In this document: one piece after another, positions 4,543 through 5,671 of the stretch
Position numbering within the stretch: the first letter of the stretch is position 1
How the letters are laid out: each line of letters starts with the position of its first letter
From: Candidatus Bathyarchaeota archaeon
GTDB taxonomy: Archaea > Thermoproteota > Bathyarchaeia > EX4484-135
NCBI GenBank assembly: GCA_011040545.1
Contig: DQYM01000243.1
Span: 1 to 5,671, forward strand
Reading direction: 5' to 3'
Length of the DNA: 5,671 bases
Notes under the pieces: generated by a model
Seen by the model: only the letters and a program-made list of their open reading frames with translations
What the model was told of the DNA's origin: nothing
Database searches by the model: none
Translations under genes and position numbers: made by a program

Positions 4543-5671
4543 CTAGTCGTGGGCATAGCATATCCTGGCGAAGCCTTCGCCAACGGCATCTATACGACCA
4601 AAGCCATAGCGGACTAGCTGAACGAGGGATCCAACCCCCTCCCTAGCTAGGCCAGGCTCACCAAGGCCCGTTACGCTCCCATCTGGCCTTAGGACCTCAA
4701 CCTCTATGTTGCTTTCTACTGGGAGCCAGTGTATGAAAGGCGCCTTCCCCTCCCTAGCAATATGGTGTGGCTCGCTGTGGAACTGGGCTTTAACCTCGTG
4801 CTCGCTGACCTCTAAGACCTCAACATTAAATAGCCCTATGAGCCTCACGAGCTGGCCAGGCTCCATGCTAGCTGCATCTGGGCCAGATACCAGCAGCTTA
4901 GCCACACCGCCTTGGCATGCTACCTCAAGGCGCCTCAGGCCCCTATCTGGCCTATCTGGGTGGAGAGGGAGCTCTGCTACATACATCTCCTTTGGGCAGC
5001 CTAGGACGGTAAGCCTAACTGGATCCCACACGAAGAAGTAGCGATTTGCTACTGGATCAATTACCTTGCGGTTTATAGCGTAGAGGTTCTCCCAGCTTAT
5101 GGTTATATCTGCTGCCTTTGGCCCTATATCAAGCATGAGGCGCTTAATGGCCTCAGGCATTATGCCACGCCTCCTAAGAGCCCTGAGGGTAGCGAGGCGC
5201 ACATCATCGTAGCCCGTGTAGAGGCCCTTCTGGACGCCTGCTACAATCTTTGACTTACTTAGGATAGCGCCAGTTATCTTAAGGCGCCCATAATGTATGG
5301 CCTCTGGGTAGCGCCAGCCCAGGTGGGCGTAGAGGTAGCGCTGCCTCATCTCATTCACGAGGTGCTCCTTGCCCCTTATGATGTGCGATATGGCCATTAA
5401 GTGGTCGTCTATACCGCAGGCGAAGTTGTAGAGGGGCCAGACACGGTAGCCCTTCTCACGCACCTCTGGCCTTGGGTGCGGGTGCTTCTCGGGATCTATG
5501 ATGCGTAGTGCTGGCCAATCCCTTACGGCTGGGTTTGGGTGTGTTAGGTCGGTCTTTACACGCACGACTGCCTCCCCCTCGCCATAAGTTCCATCTAGCA
5601 TCCACTCCCAACGCTCAAGGTGCTCTTCTGGACTAAGCCCTCGGCATGGGCAGGGCTTGCAGGCCATTACG
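4543..5671 (-). CDS. gltX: Glutamyl-tRNA synthetase, archaeal type (5' partial)
   Basis: Class I synthetase that attaches glutamate to tRNA-Glu, and in archaea also to tRNA-Gln for later amidation by GatDE. The visible 375 residues start in the middle of the protein. The codon before the ATG at 5667 stays open and reads VMACKPCPCRG, which matches the internal YVxxC region of archaeal GluRS, so this ATG is not the real start. The Rossmann half with the HIGH motif, roughly 190 residues by comparison with the usual length of about 570, lies beyond the right edge. Counting from that ATG, one sees GEAVVRVKTDLTHPNPAVRDWPALRI-type core motifs (about 31-56), PLYNFACGIDDHL (78-90), RGKEH (98-102), and the KMSKS-equivalent LSKSK at 136-140 (5248-5262). 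The beta-barrel anticodon-binding domain occupies about the last 180 residues and ends CYAHD. The only possible termination signal is a short T4 run at 4527-4530. Confidence 0.95.
   Translation of the reverse strand, partial: VMACKPCPCRGLSPEEHLERWEWMLDGTYGEGEAVVRVKTDLTHPNPAVRDWPALRIIDPEKHPHPRPEVREKGYRVWPLYNFACGIDDHLMAISHIIRGKEHLVNEMRQRYLYAHLGWRYPEAIHYGRLKITGAILSKSKIVAGVQKGLYTGYDDVRLATLRALRRRGIMPEAIKRLMLDIGPKAADITISWENLYAINRKVIDPVANRYFFVWDPVRLTVLGCPKEMYVAELPLHPDRPDRGLRRLEVACQGGVAKLLVSGPDAASMEPGQLVRLIGLFNVEVLEVSEHEVKAQFHSEPHHIAREGKAPFIHWLPVESNIEVEVLRPDGSVTGLGEPGLAREGVGSLVQLVRYGFGRIDAVGEGFARICYAHD

Noticed and set aside
4706..5041. Plus-strand open frame of 111 codons
   Set aside because: It is antisense to the anticodon-binding domain of GluRS, which has clear homology in the other frame.
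1..5671. Mobile element, CRISPR array, toxin-antitoxin or defence cassette
   Set aside because: I saw no direct or inverted repeats, transposase, integrase or small paired genes. All sequence is accounted for by housekeeping or simple membrane-protein genes with similar codon use.

Overview
The window looks like a compact chromosome segment from a hyperthermophilic crenarchaeon (Thermoproteota). Desulfurococcales or Acidilobales would fit, but the order is only a guess. The support is an archaeal-type family B DNA polymerase, an archaeal-type glutamyl-tRNA synthetase, the small zinc-ribbon protein eL40, a tRNA-Cys with genome-encoded CCA, TATA-box promoters about 26 bp before the presumed transcript starts, probable leaderless translation and TTG starts with GGTG-type ribosome binding sites. 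Genes are almost end to end, with no mobile elements, CRISPR repeats or gene-free stretch over 300 bases.

Layout, left to right: (1) 1-2389, minus strand, a family B DNA polymerase whose C-terminal end is cut by the left edge. (2) 2390-2528, a divergent intergenic region with the symmetric TATA octamer CTTATAAG. (3) about 2529-3497, plus strand, a membrane-anchored protein with two LEA14-like (WHy/LEA type 2) domains. (4) 3500-3574, minus strand, tRNA-Cys(GCA), ending 2 bp from the stop codon of gene 3. (5) 3626-3787, minus strand, ribosomal protein eL40. (6) 3788-3891, a second divergent region with one TATA box per direction. (7) 3892-4527, plus strand, a small two-helix membrane protein with a bacterial-PH-like (DUF304/YdbS) domain. 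(8) 4543-5671, minus strand, the C-terminal two thirds of glutamyl-tRNA synthetase, whose N-terminus lies beyond the right edge.

Three items serve translation (tRNA-Cys, eL40, GluRS) and one serves DNA synthesis. The two plus-strand membrane proteins sit alone between convergent partners and probably form single-gene transcription units. The neighbourhood is housekeeping, not a defence or mobile island.

The most notable observation is in the polymerase. Its polymerase motifs A, B and C are intact, but all three 3'-5' exonuclease motifs have lost their metal-binding acidic residues. The sequence therefore predicts a synthesis-competent, proofreading-dead archaeal PolB.
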